Numbered from the stretch's first letter, positions 38,954-48,296 are shown. The stretch: DNA of 64,000 nucleotides from Anaerolineales bacterium (GCA_014860745.1 JACZJC010000049.1:1-64000), one strand, 5' to 3'. The notes: generated from the letters alone by a model not told the origin. A program made the numbers and translations.

Positions 38954-40660
38954 ATGAATAAAACCAAATGGAATTTAATCCTGACGATCCTTGTCCTGCT
39001 GATATTGATCGTCCCTTCCCACGTCATTGGCAATGACCAGGTCGTCACCGTGGATGAGCCCTGGTGGGTGATCTCCGGGTCAAATTATTACTACGCGCTT
39101 ACACACAGGGATTTTGCGAACACGATCTACGATTATCACCCCGCGGTTACCACCACCTGGGTCGTCACAGCGGGGATGCTGAGTTATTTCCCTGAATATC
39201 GTGGATTTGGGCAGGGATATTTCGACGTCCGCAAGCCAAAATTCGAAGAGTTCATGCGCGAGAACGGGAAGGAGGCGATTGAGCTCGTCCGCAACAGCAG
39301 GTTGATTCAAACCGCCTTGCTATTGGCGCTCGCGTTATTGAGTCTCTACCTCCTGCAATTGCTGGTTGACCGAAATTCGGCCCTTCTCGCAATTGCGCTG
39401 GCAATGACAGGTCCGTTTTTCCTCGGTCATTCACGCCTGCTCAACCACGAAGGCATGCTTGCCATGTTCGTGCTCGCCTCATTTTTTGGGATGCAGGTTT
39501 ACCTCAACAAAAACCGAAAGCTGGTTTACCTGCTTATTTCCGGCGCAGCGTTTGGTCTCGCGCAATTGACCAAGTCATCTTCCATTGTAGTCGTCGGAGT
39601 GCTTGGCCTGATTCTATTAATCGGGTTATTCAAACGCGACGAAAAGGCAGTCGGTGGAAAACTTTGGGATGCGGTTAAAACATTTGTAATCTGGTTTGGG
39701 GCGGCGGCGCTCGTCTACATCATCCTCTGGCCGGGGATGTGGGTTGCCCCGGACAAAATGCTTTCAGGGGTATATGGAAATGCATTTAGTTATGCGTTTC
39801 AAGGCGCTCGTTTGGATGTGACGGAGGAATTACAACCTTCCAGCTTTAGCCTCGTCAGCGGATTGGATGGAATTTTCCAGTACGTGCGAAGTTGGGTGGC
39901 TTCATCCACTTTCATCACGTGGCTTGGGTTGGTTTTTGCCGTTCTCTTACTTGCTTCAAAAAAGATGGATAGAACCCCCGCGCCATTAAAGTCCACGCTT
40001 GTATATCTGGCTGTACTTGCCGGGCTTTTTATTCTTATGTTTGGCGTCGCGCAGGGACGCAACGCCGCGCACTACATTACCAGCTCTTACGTCGCCTTCG
40101 ATGTGATCGCAGGCATTGGCTGGGGAAACTTTTTGCTGTGGGCGCAAAAAAGATGGGCTGTATTGGATCGGGTCTACGTAAATATTTTGGCGGTTGTGGT
40201 TCTTACGCTTGTTCAGATCGGGGTTGGGCTTCCGTATTATCCATATTATTTCACCTACAAGAATCCCTTCGCAAATACGGCTTCCACGCTGGGTTATGGG
40301 GAAGGACTGGCTCAAGCAGCTGAATACCTGGCAGCGAAACCAAATTCAAAGGACATTCAAGCTTATGTTTATAGCGGCATGGGAACATTTTCCTTCTTTT
40401 TTCCCGGCGAAACTGTTGTGTTGAAAAGAGTATTCCTGGTAGACGACGATATGCTTACCATTACAACTGAAATGCGCAGCGCGGATTATTTGGTCTTATA
40501 TCCAATCGCGCAAAGCAGGCTGGCTGAGTCCCACAACCTTTTGGAGGCCTTTGAGGGGGTTGTTCCCGAAAAGATGATTGTCATTAATGAGATGGAGTAT
40601 ATAACCATCTATCGAGTTGCGGATATTCCCGACGCTGTATATAAAAAACTCGATAAATAA
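38954..40660 (+). CDS. GT39-like membrane glycosyltransferase, paralog 2
   Basis: VTVDEPWWVISGSNYYYAL...YDYHPAVTTTW...SRLLNHEGMLAMF; collinear with paralog 1. Confidence 0.82.
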   Translation: MNKTKWNLILTILVLLILIVPSHVIGNDQVVTVDEPWWVISGSNYYYALTHRDFANTIYDYHPAVTTTWVVTAGMLSYFPEYRGFGQGYFDVRKPKFEEFMRENGKEAIELVRNSRLIQTALLLALALLSLYLLQLLVDRNSALLAIALAMTGPFFLGHSRLLNHEGMLAMFVLASFFGMQVYLNKNRKLVYLLISGAAFGLAQLTKSSSIVVVGVLGLILLIGLFKRDEKAVGGKLWDAVKTFVIWFGAAALVYIILWPGMWVAPDKMLSGVYGNAFSYAFQGARLDVTEELQPSSFSLVSGLDGIFQYVRSWVASSTFITWLGLVFAVLLLASKKMDRTPAPLKSTLVYLAVLAGLFILMFGVAQGRNAAHYITSSYVAFDVIAGIGWGNFLLWAQKRWAVLDRVYVNILAVVVLTLVQIGVGLPYYPYYFTYKNPFANTASTLGYGEGLAQAAEYLAAKPNSKDIQAYVYSGMGTFSFFFPGETVVLKRVFLVDDDMLTITTEMRSADYLVLYPIAQSRLAESHNLLEAFEGVVPEKMIVINEMEYITIYRVADIPDAVYKKLDK

Positions 40661-40668
40661 TACGTATC

Positions 40669-40702
40669 AAAGGCGGGGCTTGCATGCAAGCCCCGCCTTT
40701 TC
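40669..40702 (+). terminator. Intrinsic terminator
   Basis: AAAGGCGGGGCTTGCATGCAAGCCCCGCCTTTT. Confidence 0.88.
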
Positions 40703-40728
40703 AATTGATTACGGGGGATGTTGAGTTT

Positions 40729-41991
40729 TTATGGACTTGGCGGCCCGCCCGCAGGCATACACGCCAGTTGACTTGAGTTGGGCGGCGTGCCACAGGTTCC
40801 GCTTACTGTGCCATTGGGTGTGTTGATACTGCAAGCCGCACCCTGGGTCAGACCAACACAAGCAGTGATCGCTTCTTGCGGAGGCTGTTGCCCATTAGCT
40901 GGTCCCCCGCCTTGGGTGGGTTGACCACCGGCGGGCGGCTGACCCTGCTGACCTTGTCCTTCGCCTGCTGAAAGTGCGCGCACAGCAGGCTCGCCATGGA
41001 AACAACCGACCACGTACGGGAATTCATGCGTGGCATGGTAGTGGTACATTTCCACCATCTGACCATCCCATTCGATCATATGAGTGTGACCGTGGCACTG
41101 ATCGAGATCTTCATTCTCCATTTCCGCGCCGTCTTCGCCGTAGTAGCCGTAGATGCCATAACCGTCAAAGGCGTAGCCGACCAATGAGGAATGTCCGCTT
41201 GTTGCGGTATCCACGATGCAATCGCTCAGGCTGTGATAATGATAGAAACCGGAAACTTGCGGGTGGCCATCGCAGTTATCCTGCACTTCATGAGCAACGG
41301 CATCGCGGCCTTCCGCATCGAACGCGCTGAAGATGACCACGCCTGAGAGCATAATGCCCACTTCTCCACCGACACAATTCGGCTGGGCTGAAGCGATGGG
41401 GTTGACAGGCAGGCTCAATGTTATGGTCTGTTCCTGAATGGTGTTGGGATTGCGGTCCACTGCATAAGCATCGTCGCTTGGGGCAACTGGAAAATTGCCG
41501 GTAGGGTGGTTCGGCAGGTCGTTGCCGGTGAAAATGCGCTGGTCACCTTGAACGGAAATTGAGAAACTGCCTGGCCATATGACGGAGCCGTCCACGACAG
41601 CTTTCTTGGTTGCGTCCCATGTGCTGTCGCCGTTCATCCAATTGCCCGTGCCGGAAGCGCCGCCGCCGTTGAAGGCGGTCATGCAGGAATATACATACCC
41701 AGCCTGTGGACTGGCGGAGTACTTTCCGTCGCCGACTTCGAGGCGGGTCAAATCCACATCGGAATGATGTTCTGCATCAGTGTGACCTTGAGAATTTTCG
41801 GTTGAAGTGGCGGCAGGTTGAACGGAATCCTGAACGGGCGCAGCCTGACCGCTTCCTTGTCCCTGTGAATTGGATGCGTTTTCCTGCGCGGGAGTGCCCA
41901 AACAGGCTGACAAAACAATCGAGCTGATGACGAGCAGGGCGAATATTTTACTTTTAAACATTTTTCTCTCCTTTTGTAATGATGGTTTCAT
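40729..41991 (-). CDS. YHYH-domain lipoprotein-like secreted protein
   Basis: Signal/lipobox VLSACLG; GFYHYHSLSDC, GYAFDGYGIYG, MYHYHATHEFPY. Confidence 0.85.
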   Translation of the reverse strand: MKPSLQKERKMFKSKIFALLVISSIVLSACLGTPAQENASNSQGQGSGQAAPVQDSVQPAATSTENSQGHTDAEHHSDVDLTRLEVGDGKYSASPQAGYVYSCMTAFNGGGASGTGNWMNGDSTWDATKKAVVDGSVIWPGSFSISVQGDQRIFTGNDLPNHPTGNFPVAPSDDAYAVDRNPNTIQEQTITLSLPVNPIASAQPNCVGGEVGIMLSGVVIFSAFDAEGRDAVAHEVQDNCDGHPQVSGFYHYHSLSDCIVDTATSGHSSLVGYAFDGYGIYGYYGEDGAEMENEDLDQCHGHTHMIEWDGQMVEMYHYHATHEFPYVVGCFHGEPAVRALSAGEGQGQQGQPPAGGQPTQGGGPANGQQPPQEAITACVGLTQGAACSINTPNGTVSGTCGTPPNSSQLACMPAGGPPSP

Positions 41992-42070
41992 TGTACCGAT
42001 GTAAAAAGAATGTAAAGAGTGTGTGAAATCATTGAATTCGCACAGACCCCATGCAATCGTTCACAAGATG

Positions 42071-42089
42071 TCATGACAGGTGTCATGGG
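42071..42089. promoter_or_regulatory. Inverted repeat TCATGACAGGTGTCATGGG upstream of YHYH gene
   Basis: 18-bp identical copy at 45222-45239. Confidence 0.55.
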
Positions 42090-42098
42090 TTTAAATGA

Positions 42099-42132
42099 AC
42101 AACTCCCGCAGTTCAAACTGCGGGAGTTGTTA
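42099..42132. terminator. Intrinsic terminator-like hairpin
   Basis: AACAACTCCCGCAGTTcaAACTGCGGGAGTTGTT. Confidence 0.75.
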
Positions 42133-42153
42133 TCGCCCCTGCATTGCAGATAT

Positions 42154-44325
42154 TTACTTGCACATATAAAGTGTCATCGCCTGGTCTCGCTGGTTTTGTT
42201 GATTCCCCATGTTTGTCTGGCTGTAATCTAACACTGCAACACAAGATGACTTCAGCCAGTTGGCAATGTCCGCTTTGTTGCCGCGCTCGCCGCCGTACAA
42301 CACATAACGCAGTTCTCCGTTCGCAACCATCTTCGCCAGATCATCCGCATTAACAACTTCATCCTGCCCGCCGAAGCCGCCCATGTATAGAACGGGACGT
42401 CCCGTTGCCAGCACAAACTGCGCGCCTTGCTGCGACGATGGAACTGCCACGAGGTATTCCATCCCTTGCGTGTTTGCTTCAAGATAGGCAAGCATTTCTG
42501 TGTTGACATTCGAGCCTGGCTGTTGGCGCGCGCGATCCACACCATCCTGTGCTTGATTGTTACCAGTGTATGCAGTGGGCAGGTTGATATCCGAATTCGA
42601 TACCACAGTCATTATTGTCCAATACAGTGGGATGACCATCATCGCCGCCAGAATCGTGACGTACGCCAAACGCCTCTGGACGACCATAAAAATGATTCCC
42701 AGCCCAAGCAGGATGCCACTTCCAAGCATCCACCATGATGTCTCGTTATATTGGGTTGTGGCAAAATATTGGAAGCCAATTGTCAACGCCGCAGAAACAG
42801 CCAGCAGAATGCCGACCCATTTTTTATCCACGCTCCATGACCATACCTGGGTAAAGCCAATGCCAACCATCGCACCAAGCGACGGAGCGAGCATGATGGC
42901 GTAATAAGCGTGGAAAATACCGGAGACCATGCTGAAGAAGACCACACAAATCAATAGCCACCCGCCCCACAGGATGAGCGCCTTGTGCGCGCCAGATTCA
43001 ATGGGTAATTGAATACGTGAAGCGAAAAGCGCGAGCAGGACACTGATCAACGCAAAGGGCAGCAGCCACGACATTTGCCTGGACAACGGCTGTGTAAAGA
43101 AGCGCAAGACTCCAGGCACACCAGTCTCTTGACTGAACGGAGTTCCGCCGCCTTGACCAGCAGGACCCTGAGCAACGGGGCCGCCAGCAGGATTGCCTTG
43201 TTCCTGCGGAATCATACCTTGCGGGGCGCAAGCCAATTCGCTTGAGTTGGGAGGCGTAATGCAGGAGCCGTCAATTGAATTACCATTTGGCAGCGTGAAA
43301 GAACAGGATGCGCCCTGCGTGGAATTTGCACATGCAGCCAACGCTTCCTGCGGCGGACCTTGACGGGGATTCTGCTGAGGCTGAGTCGCTTGATTGGGAT
43401 TTGTACCAGCAATCGGCGCGGAGGGCGATGCGTTGAGTTCATCGAAACGAGGCGGTTGTCCATTTTGTGGGCCGCCTCCTGGTCCGCCGCCATTACTTTC
43501 GAGTCGTGAAATTCCGTTATGCCCGAAGATCAATCCCATCACGGTGTTGTCACCGCTTGAACCAATGTACGGACGCGAGTCCGCGGGAACCAGATCGACG
43601 ACGACTGCCCACGAAAGCGAAACGGCAGCGAGCAAAATGGTTGCAATGCCAAGGTTGATGATCTTGCGCAGCCAGCCTTCTTTGGAGCCGAAGAAATATA
43701 GTGCGTAAAATGCGGGCAGCGGCAAAAAGGCTTGCAGCATTTTGATGTTGAAGCCAAGACCGACGATGAACGCGCCGAGCAGAAGCCATGTGAGCTTGCC
43801 CGACTCGGTGGCTTTGATAAATGCCCACGCCGCGAGAAGCAGGAAGAAAACCAGCAGGCCGTCCATGGTGTTGTTGCGGTTGGTGGCCACGAAGACGGGG
43901 GTGATCGCCATAACGAAAGCGGCGACGAGACCCGCAAGTTCGCCCATGTATTTTTTGACCATTGCATACAAAAGCGGAATTCCGAACACGCCCGCGAGAA
44001 TATTTGGCAATGAAACGCTGAAGCCGCTCACGCCGAGAAAGTAGGCGAAGACCGCTTCGATCCATAATCCCAGCGGAGGTTTATCTACGCTGACCGAGCC
44101 GCCTGGTTCGGCCGCGACGAAGAAGAAGTTGCTCCACGATTTGAGCATGGATTCCACTGCCGCTGTGTAATACGCATTCGCATCACCGATGGACTCGATG
44201 TTGTACATGTGAATGGCAAACGAGAAGACCATGATAGCGATGACGAGAAAGGTTGAGATCGTCACGCCGAAGAAAAGGTTCTTCTTCAAAAAAGAAGGTT
44301 GGGTTTGAAGTGTCGCTGTTGTCAT
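42154..44325 (-). CDS. GT39/ArnT-like mannosyltransferase family protein with inserted Cys module
   Basis: SVSVDKPPLGLWIEAVFAYFLGVSGFSVSLPNILAG; TM-rich; C-terminal soluble domain. Confidence 0.85.
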   Translation of the reverse strand: MTTATLQTQPSFLKKNLFFGVTISTFLVIAIMVFSFAIHMYNIESIGDANAYYTAAVESMLKSWSNFFFVAAEPGGSVSVDKPPLGLWIEAVFAYFLGVSGFSVSLPNILAGVFGIPLLYAMVKKYMGELAGLVAAFVMAITPVFVATNRNNTMDGLLVFFLLLAAWAFIKATESGKLTWLLLGAFIVGLGFNIKMLQAFLPLPAFYALYFFGSKEGWLRKIINLGIATILLAAVSLSWAVVVDLVPADSRPYIGSSGDNTVMGLIFGHNGISRLESNGGGPGGGPQNGQPPRFDELNASPSAPIAGTNPNQATQPQQNPRQGPPQEALAACANSTQGASCSFTLPNGNSIDGSCITPPNSSELACAPQGMIPQEQGNPAGGPVAQGPAGQGGGTPFSQETGVPGVLRFFTQPLSRQMSWLLPFALISVLLALFASRIQLPIESGAHKALILWGGWLLICVVFFSMVSGIFHAYYAIMLAPSLGAMVGIGFTQVWSWSVDKKWVGILLAVSAALTIGFQYFATTQYNETSWWMLGSGILLGLGIIFMVVQRRLAYVTILAAMMVIPLYWTIMTVVSNSDINLPTAYTGNNQAQDGVDRARQQPGSNVNTEMLAYLEANTQGMEYLVAVPSSQQGAQFVLATGRPVLYMGGFGGQDEVVNADDLAKMVANGELRYVLYGGERGNKADIANWLKSSCVAVLDYSQTNMGNQQNQRDQAMTLYMCK

Positions 44326-44351
44326 TTTGATTATTCCTTTTTTGCTGATGC

Positions 44352-44490
44352 TGGTGGTCGAGTAGAGTGGGTGTTCGTCCCGCTCATGCCGAGACCACGT
44401 ATTGCGAGTATATTTTTAATTTCTTGTTTACTTGTCATTGGTGGTCTCGATACGCCTTTGGCTGTCGCCTCAGGTTACTCGACCACCAGT
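44352..44490. repeat. Paired inverted REP-like units (GGTGGTCGAGTA / GGTGGTCTCGATA), pair 1
   Basis: TGGTGGTCGAGTA...CCGAGACCAC and TGGTGGTCTCGATACGCC...GGTTACTCGACCACCA. Confidence 0.8.
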
Positions 44491-44530
44491 GTTTTTTTTC
44501 TTTCCTTCGTGCTCTTTGTGCCCTTCGTGG

Positions 44531-44959
44531 TTAAGCTTTAAATGTCCAGATCCGATTTGCGAAATAATTCCAAAACACAACTACGCCTGTGGCGATGACT
44601 TTTGCAGGCAGGTATCCCCATTCGGGTTGCCCGAAAATAATTCCAAAAACATTTTCCAGCGAAAGCACAATGATGTTGTTCAAAATCAGCCCCACCAAAC
44701 TGACTGCCGTGAACTGCACCAGTTGCTTTTTCCAGTTCGACTGAGCCACATCGTTGAATGTCCACAGGCGATTGAAGGTGAAATTGTTGATCAATCCCGC
44801 AGTGAACGAAATACTGTTGGCAATCAATGTAGGCAGGCCTGCCAGTTTCAGCAGGGTGAGCAGGCAAAAATCCAAAACCGTGCCGACGGCTCCCACGGTT
44901 AGGAAGCGTGTAAAGCGTTCGCTCTCTTTGTTTGAGGATGAGTTTGAAAAAGCGGCCAT
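44531..44959 (-). CDS. GtrA family membrane protein
   Basis: RFTRFLTVGAVGTVLDFCLLTLL...NFTFNRLWTF; start MAAFSNSSS. Confidence 0.88.
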   Translation of the reverse strand: MAAFSNSSSNKESERFTRFLTVGAVGTVLDFCLLTLLKLAGLPTLIANSISFTAGLINNFTFNRLWTFNDVAQSNWKKQLVQFTAVSLVGLILNNIIVLSLENVFGIIFGQPEWGYLPAKVIATGVVVFWNYFANRIWTFKA

Positions 44960-44977
44960 AGATTCTCCTTTTATATA

Positions 44978-45121
44978 CTGGTGGTCGAGTAGGGCGAGTA
45001 CTCTTCTCGCCTGTATTGAGACCACCAGTCTTAGGTTTACTTTTCATCTGTGGTTTCGATACGCTCCTCAAAGCCTGCCCTGAGCTTGCCGAAGGGAGCA
45101 TTCGGAGCTACTCAACCACCA
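44978..45121. repeat. Paired inverted REP-like units, pair 2 (second unit contains the CCCTGAGCTTGCCGAAGGG repeat)
   Basis: ACTGGTGGTCGAGTA...TTGAGACCACCAGT and TGTGGTTTCGATACGCTCC...GGAGCTACTCAACCACCA. Confidence 0.8.
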
Positions 45122-45221
45122 ATCTTTTCAATGACATAGAGTTTATATTCCCCCGCAAAAACCAGAGAGTGAAGGCAGTCACCACTTGCCGCCAATGCCC
45201 ATGAATCCCCGCATCTGCATC

Positions 45222-45239
45222 CATGACAGGTGTCATGGG
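45222..45239. promoter_or_regulatory. Inverted repeat CATGACAGGTGTCATGGG upstream of histidine kinase
   Basis: Identical to 42072-42089. Confidence 0.55.
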
Positions 45240-45308
45240 ATAGTTGGGGGAAACGTGACGGCGCGCACAGGGCAGGCAAGACCCTTCGTGATAAGATATT
45301 GATAAATA

Positions 45309-45367
45309 GACCCTAAAGGTTTTCTGATAAATCAGGACGAACAATCAGCAAGGAAACCTTTAGGGTC
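45309..45367. repeat. Long inverted repeat, hairpin upstream of histidine kinase
   Basis: GACCCTAAAGGTTT ... AAACCTTTAGGGTC. Confidence 0.85.
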
Positions 45368-45389
45368 TTAATCTCAGGATAAGATTTTT

Positions 45390-46715
45390 ATGTCATCATC
45401 TCACGACTCAACCCGCTTTCTCCGCATCGCCGCCTTGATCTGGATCGGTTACCTCATCGCCATGGCCGTGATGGATTTTGCGCTTTACACGCCGCAGGTT
45501 CAGCGCATGTTCGCCGAAAATTCCCAGCCGTTAATACCGAATCAACCGCTCTTTCCGAACAGCCAGCCCAATCTTCCCCAAACATTCAACCCACCGCCCA
45601 ACCAGCTTGCGCCGGTCTTTTTGTATTATGCCGCGAACGGCCTGGTTGCATTGATGTTCCTGCTTTTCACGCATTGGGGCTGGATACAAAACAAACTGGG
45701 CGGCCTGTATTATCCTCTTTTAGTGCTTGCCATATCCACCGCGCCGATCTTTATCAACGTGGTGGTTGTCCCGCGTTTCCCGCAGGGGCCGCTTGCCAAT
45801 GCAGAAGGCATGGCGCTTCGTCAATTGCCAGTTTTGTTTGTTGCACTGGCGTTAGTGGCATGGGAGTATCAACTTCCGCATATCATCTTCTTCAGTATTT
45901 CCACCACTGTGCTCGAACTGGGACTCATCCTCTTTGCCTCGGTCCAGTCGCGCAGTATTTTTGTCTTTCTTTTCATCGCCATCATCCGCACCATCAGTTT
46001 TATCGCGCTCGGCATTTTCATCAACCTGCTCGTCAACCGTCTGCGCGGGCAAAGCGAATCGCTGCGCGAAGCGAATGCCAATCTTTCGCACTATGCGTCC
46101 ACGCTGGAACAGCTTGCAGTGAGTCGCGAGCGTAACCGTCTCGCGCGCGAACTGCACGACACGCTCGCTCATTCCCTCACCGCCATTTCCGTCTCACTTG
46201 AAACCGCCAAAGCCTATTTCGATATTGATATCAACAAAACCCTCGAATTTATAGACAAGTCCCTCGACGCCACCCGCAAAGGAGCCGATGAAACCCGCCG
46301 CGCCTTGAAAGCCCTGCGTTCATCTTCATTGGAAGATATGGGACTTGGACTCGCCATTCAACGGGCGGCTGAATCCGCCGCTGCGCGATTCCATCTTAAT
46401 CTGACGCTTGATCTTAAAAATCCCATGCCCACTCTCAGCCCGGACGTTGAGCAGACCATCTTCCGCGTGGCGCAGGAAGCGATTGAAAATATTGCCAACC
46501 ATTCGCAGGCGAAAAATTTCAGCGTGCATCTTGAAAGCAATGGTCATACCAAGCTCACTATTCAAGATGACGGCATCGGCTTTGACTCAAAGTCCAAAGA
46601 ACCCACGGGACATTTCGGTCTCGTCGGCATGTACGAACGCGCCGAACTCGCGGGTGGCAGGTTGAAGATAGAGAGCGAAAAGGGCAAAGGCACGCAGGTT
46701 GTGCTGACGATATAA
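45390..46715 (+). CDS. Sensor histidine kinase (HisKA_3 type)
   Basis: RNRLARELHDTLAHSLTAISVSLETAKAY; GHFGLVGMYERAELAGG. Confidence 0.92.
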   Translation: MSSSHDSTRFLRIAALIWIGYLIAMAVMDFALYTPQVQRMFAENSQPLIPNQPLFPNSQPNLPQTFNPPPNQLAPVFLYYAANGLVALMFLLFTHWGWIQNKLGGLYYPLLVLAISTAPIFINVVVVPRFPQGPLANAEGMALRQLPVLFVALALVAWEYQLPHIIFFSISTTVLELGLILFASVQSRSIFVFLFIAIIRTISFIALGIFINLLVNRLRGQSESLREANANLSHYASTLEQLAVSRERNRLARELHDTLAHSLTAISVSLETAKAYFDIDINKTLEFIDKSLDATRKGADETRRALKALRSSSLEDMGLGLAIQRAAESAAARFHLNLTLDLKNPMPTLSPDVEQTIFRVAQEAIENIANHSQAKNFSVHLESNGHTKLTIQDDGIGFDSKSKEPTGHFGLVGMYERAELAGGRLKIESEKGKGTQVVLTI

Positions 46716-46725
46716 TCTTACAAAA

Positions 46726-46810
46726 AAACCTGACAGGTCTCATCCGCGCCGCATCTCTGCATGGATATGATTCACTGTTAACCAGGTTCCCGCTAAGACC
46801 TGTCAGGTTT
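46726..46810. repeat. Inverted repeat with 15-bp arms between HK and RR genes
   Basis: AAACCTGACAGGTCT ... AGACCTGTCAGGTTT; arm sequence also at about 60503-60518. Confidence 0.85.
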
Positions 46811-46823
46811 GGGAAAGCCAACC

Positions 46824-47456
46824 ATGAAAATCCTCCTCTGTGACGACCAGGCCGTGATCCGTGATGGACTTGAAATGCTTCTCAATCTCGAGAAGGATTT
46901 CCAAGTGATTGGCGTAGCGCAAGACGGCGCCGAAGCCGTTGAACTCGCCGCCCAAAAGCAGCCCGATTTAATTTTGATGGATCTGAAAATGCCGATCATG
47001 AACGGCATCGAAGCCACGCGCGAGATCCGCACGAAATTCCCCAACATAAAAATCCTTGTCCTCACCACCTACGACGATGACGAATGGGTCTTCGACGCCA
47101 TCCGCGCGGGCGCGTCAGGCTACCTGCTCAAAGACACCCCGCGCCAGAAAATAGTCGAAGCCATCCGCGGGACAATAGACGGCAAGTCCTTCGTCGACCC
47201 TGCCATTGCAGGCAAACTGCTCAACCAGGTCGCCAGCAAACAAACCCAACCAACCTCCATCCTCACCGACAAACTCACCGAGCGTGAACTGGATGTGTTG
47301 CGTTTAATTGCAAAGGGAATCAACAACGGCGAGATCGCAAATCAATTGCACCTGTCCGAAGGCACAGTGCGGAATCATGTCAGCGCTATTTTGGAAAAAC
47401 TGGGAGTTTCAGATAGAACACAAGCGGCGGTGATTGCAATTCAGCACGGGTTGTGA
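46824..47456 (+). CDS. NarL/LuxR-type response regulator
   Basis: MKILLCDDQAVIRDGLEMLL; LTERELDVLRLIAKGINNGEIANQLHLSEGTVRNHVSAILEKLG. Confidence 0.94.
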   Translation: MKILLCDDQAVIRDGLEMLLNLEKDFQVIGVAQDGAEAVELAAQKQPDLILMDLKMPIMNGIEATREIRTKFPNIKILVLTTYDDDEWVFDAIRAGASGYLLKDTPRQKIVEAIRGTIDGKSFVDPAIAGKLLNQVASKQTQPTSILTDKLTERELDVLRLIAKGINNGEIANQLHLSEGTVRNHVSAILEKLGVSDRTQAAVIAIQHGL

Positions 47457-47458
47457 TT

Positions 47459-48169
47459 CTACAACGGCGTCTTCGCCGCCATCCCCGCATTGCGTGGATA
47501 CTTCGGCGGTGTGGCAGCGACCTTGTCCACGAGCACGAGGAAACGGTCATCGGCGACGCCGGGCAAATTGACGGGGATCAACTGGCGTAATTTCCCGCCC
47601 AACAATTTCATCGCCTTTTCAGCGGACTGTGCTTCGGCGGGTCCGCTTTCACCTTTTTGGGCGAGCATCAATCCGCCAATTTTTACAAAGGGGAGCAGGT
47701 ATTCGCTTAGTATATTAAGTTGCGCCACGGCACGCGCCACGGCGCAATCAAAGGTTTCGCGGAACTCGGGTTTCTGCCCCAAGTCCTCAGCGCGGGCATG
47801 GACCACTTCTACATTCTCCAAGCCCAGCTTGCTGATGATGTGCTGGCAGAACATGGCTTTCTTGCCGACCGATTCCACGAGCGTCACATGCATGGTAGGG
47901 TAGATTATTTTCAGGGGAATGCCCGGGAAACCGGCGCCAGTTCCAACGTCCACGAGGCGAAGCGGGGGCATTCCCTTCCATGCCAGCACACAGGAATATG
48001 AATCCAAAAAATGCTTGGTGCGGATCGATTCCACATCCCGAATGGCAGTCAGGTTGAATTTCTGATTCCATTCGAGCAGTTCTTTTTCATAATTTATGAG
48101 CGCCATCACCTGCCGCGCCGTCAGGTGGACATTGAAGAGAGTGCGCGCATCGTTGATTAATGATTCCAT
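47459..48169 (-). CDS. rsmG: 16S rRNA (guanine527-N7)-methyltransferase
   Basis: ELLEWNQKFNLTAIRD..SIRTKHFLDSYS; LVDVGTGAGFPGIPLKI. Confidence 0.94.
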   Translation of the reverse strand: MESLINDARTLFNVHLTARQVMALINYEKELLEWNQKFNLTAIRDVESIRTKHFLDSYSCVLAWKGMPPLRLVDVGTGAGFPGIPLKIIYPTMHVTLVESVGKKAMFCQHIISKLGLENVEVVHARAEDLGQKPEFRETFDCAVARAVAQLNILSEYLLPFVKIGGLMLAQKGESGPAEAQSAEKAMKLLGGKLRQLIPVNLPGVADDRFLVLVDKVAATPPKYPRNAGMAAKTPL

Positions 48170-48200
48170 GTAAGGTGATTATAAAGCAAATGTGTCCCAT

Positions 48201-48296
48201 GTCATTGCGAGGAGGGTGTACTTCCCGACGAAGCAATCTCAAAACCGAGTTTAAGATTGTTTCGTCGCACAAACCAAGAGCGCTCCTCGCAATGAC
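48201..48296. repeat. 96-bp imperfect palindromic element (GTCATTGCGAGGAG family)
   Basis: GTCATTGCGAGGAG...GACGAAGCAATCT...AGATTGTTTCGTCG...CTCCTCGCAATGAC. Confidence 0.88.
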
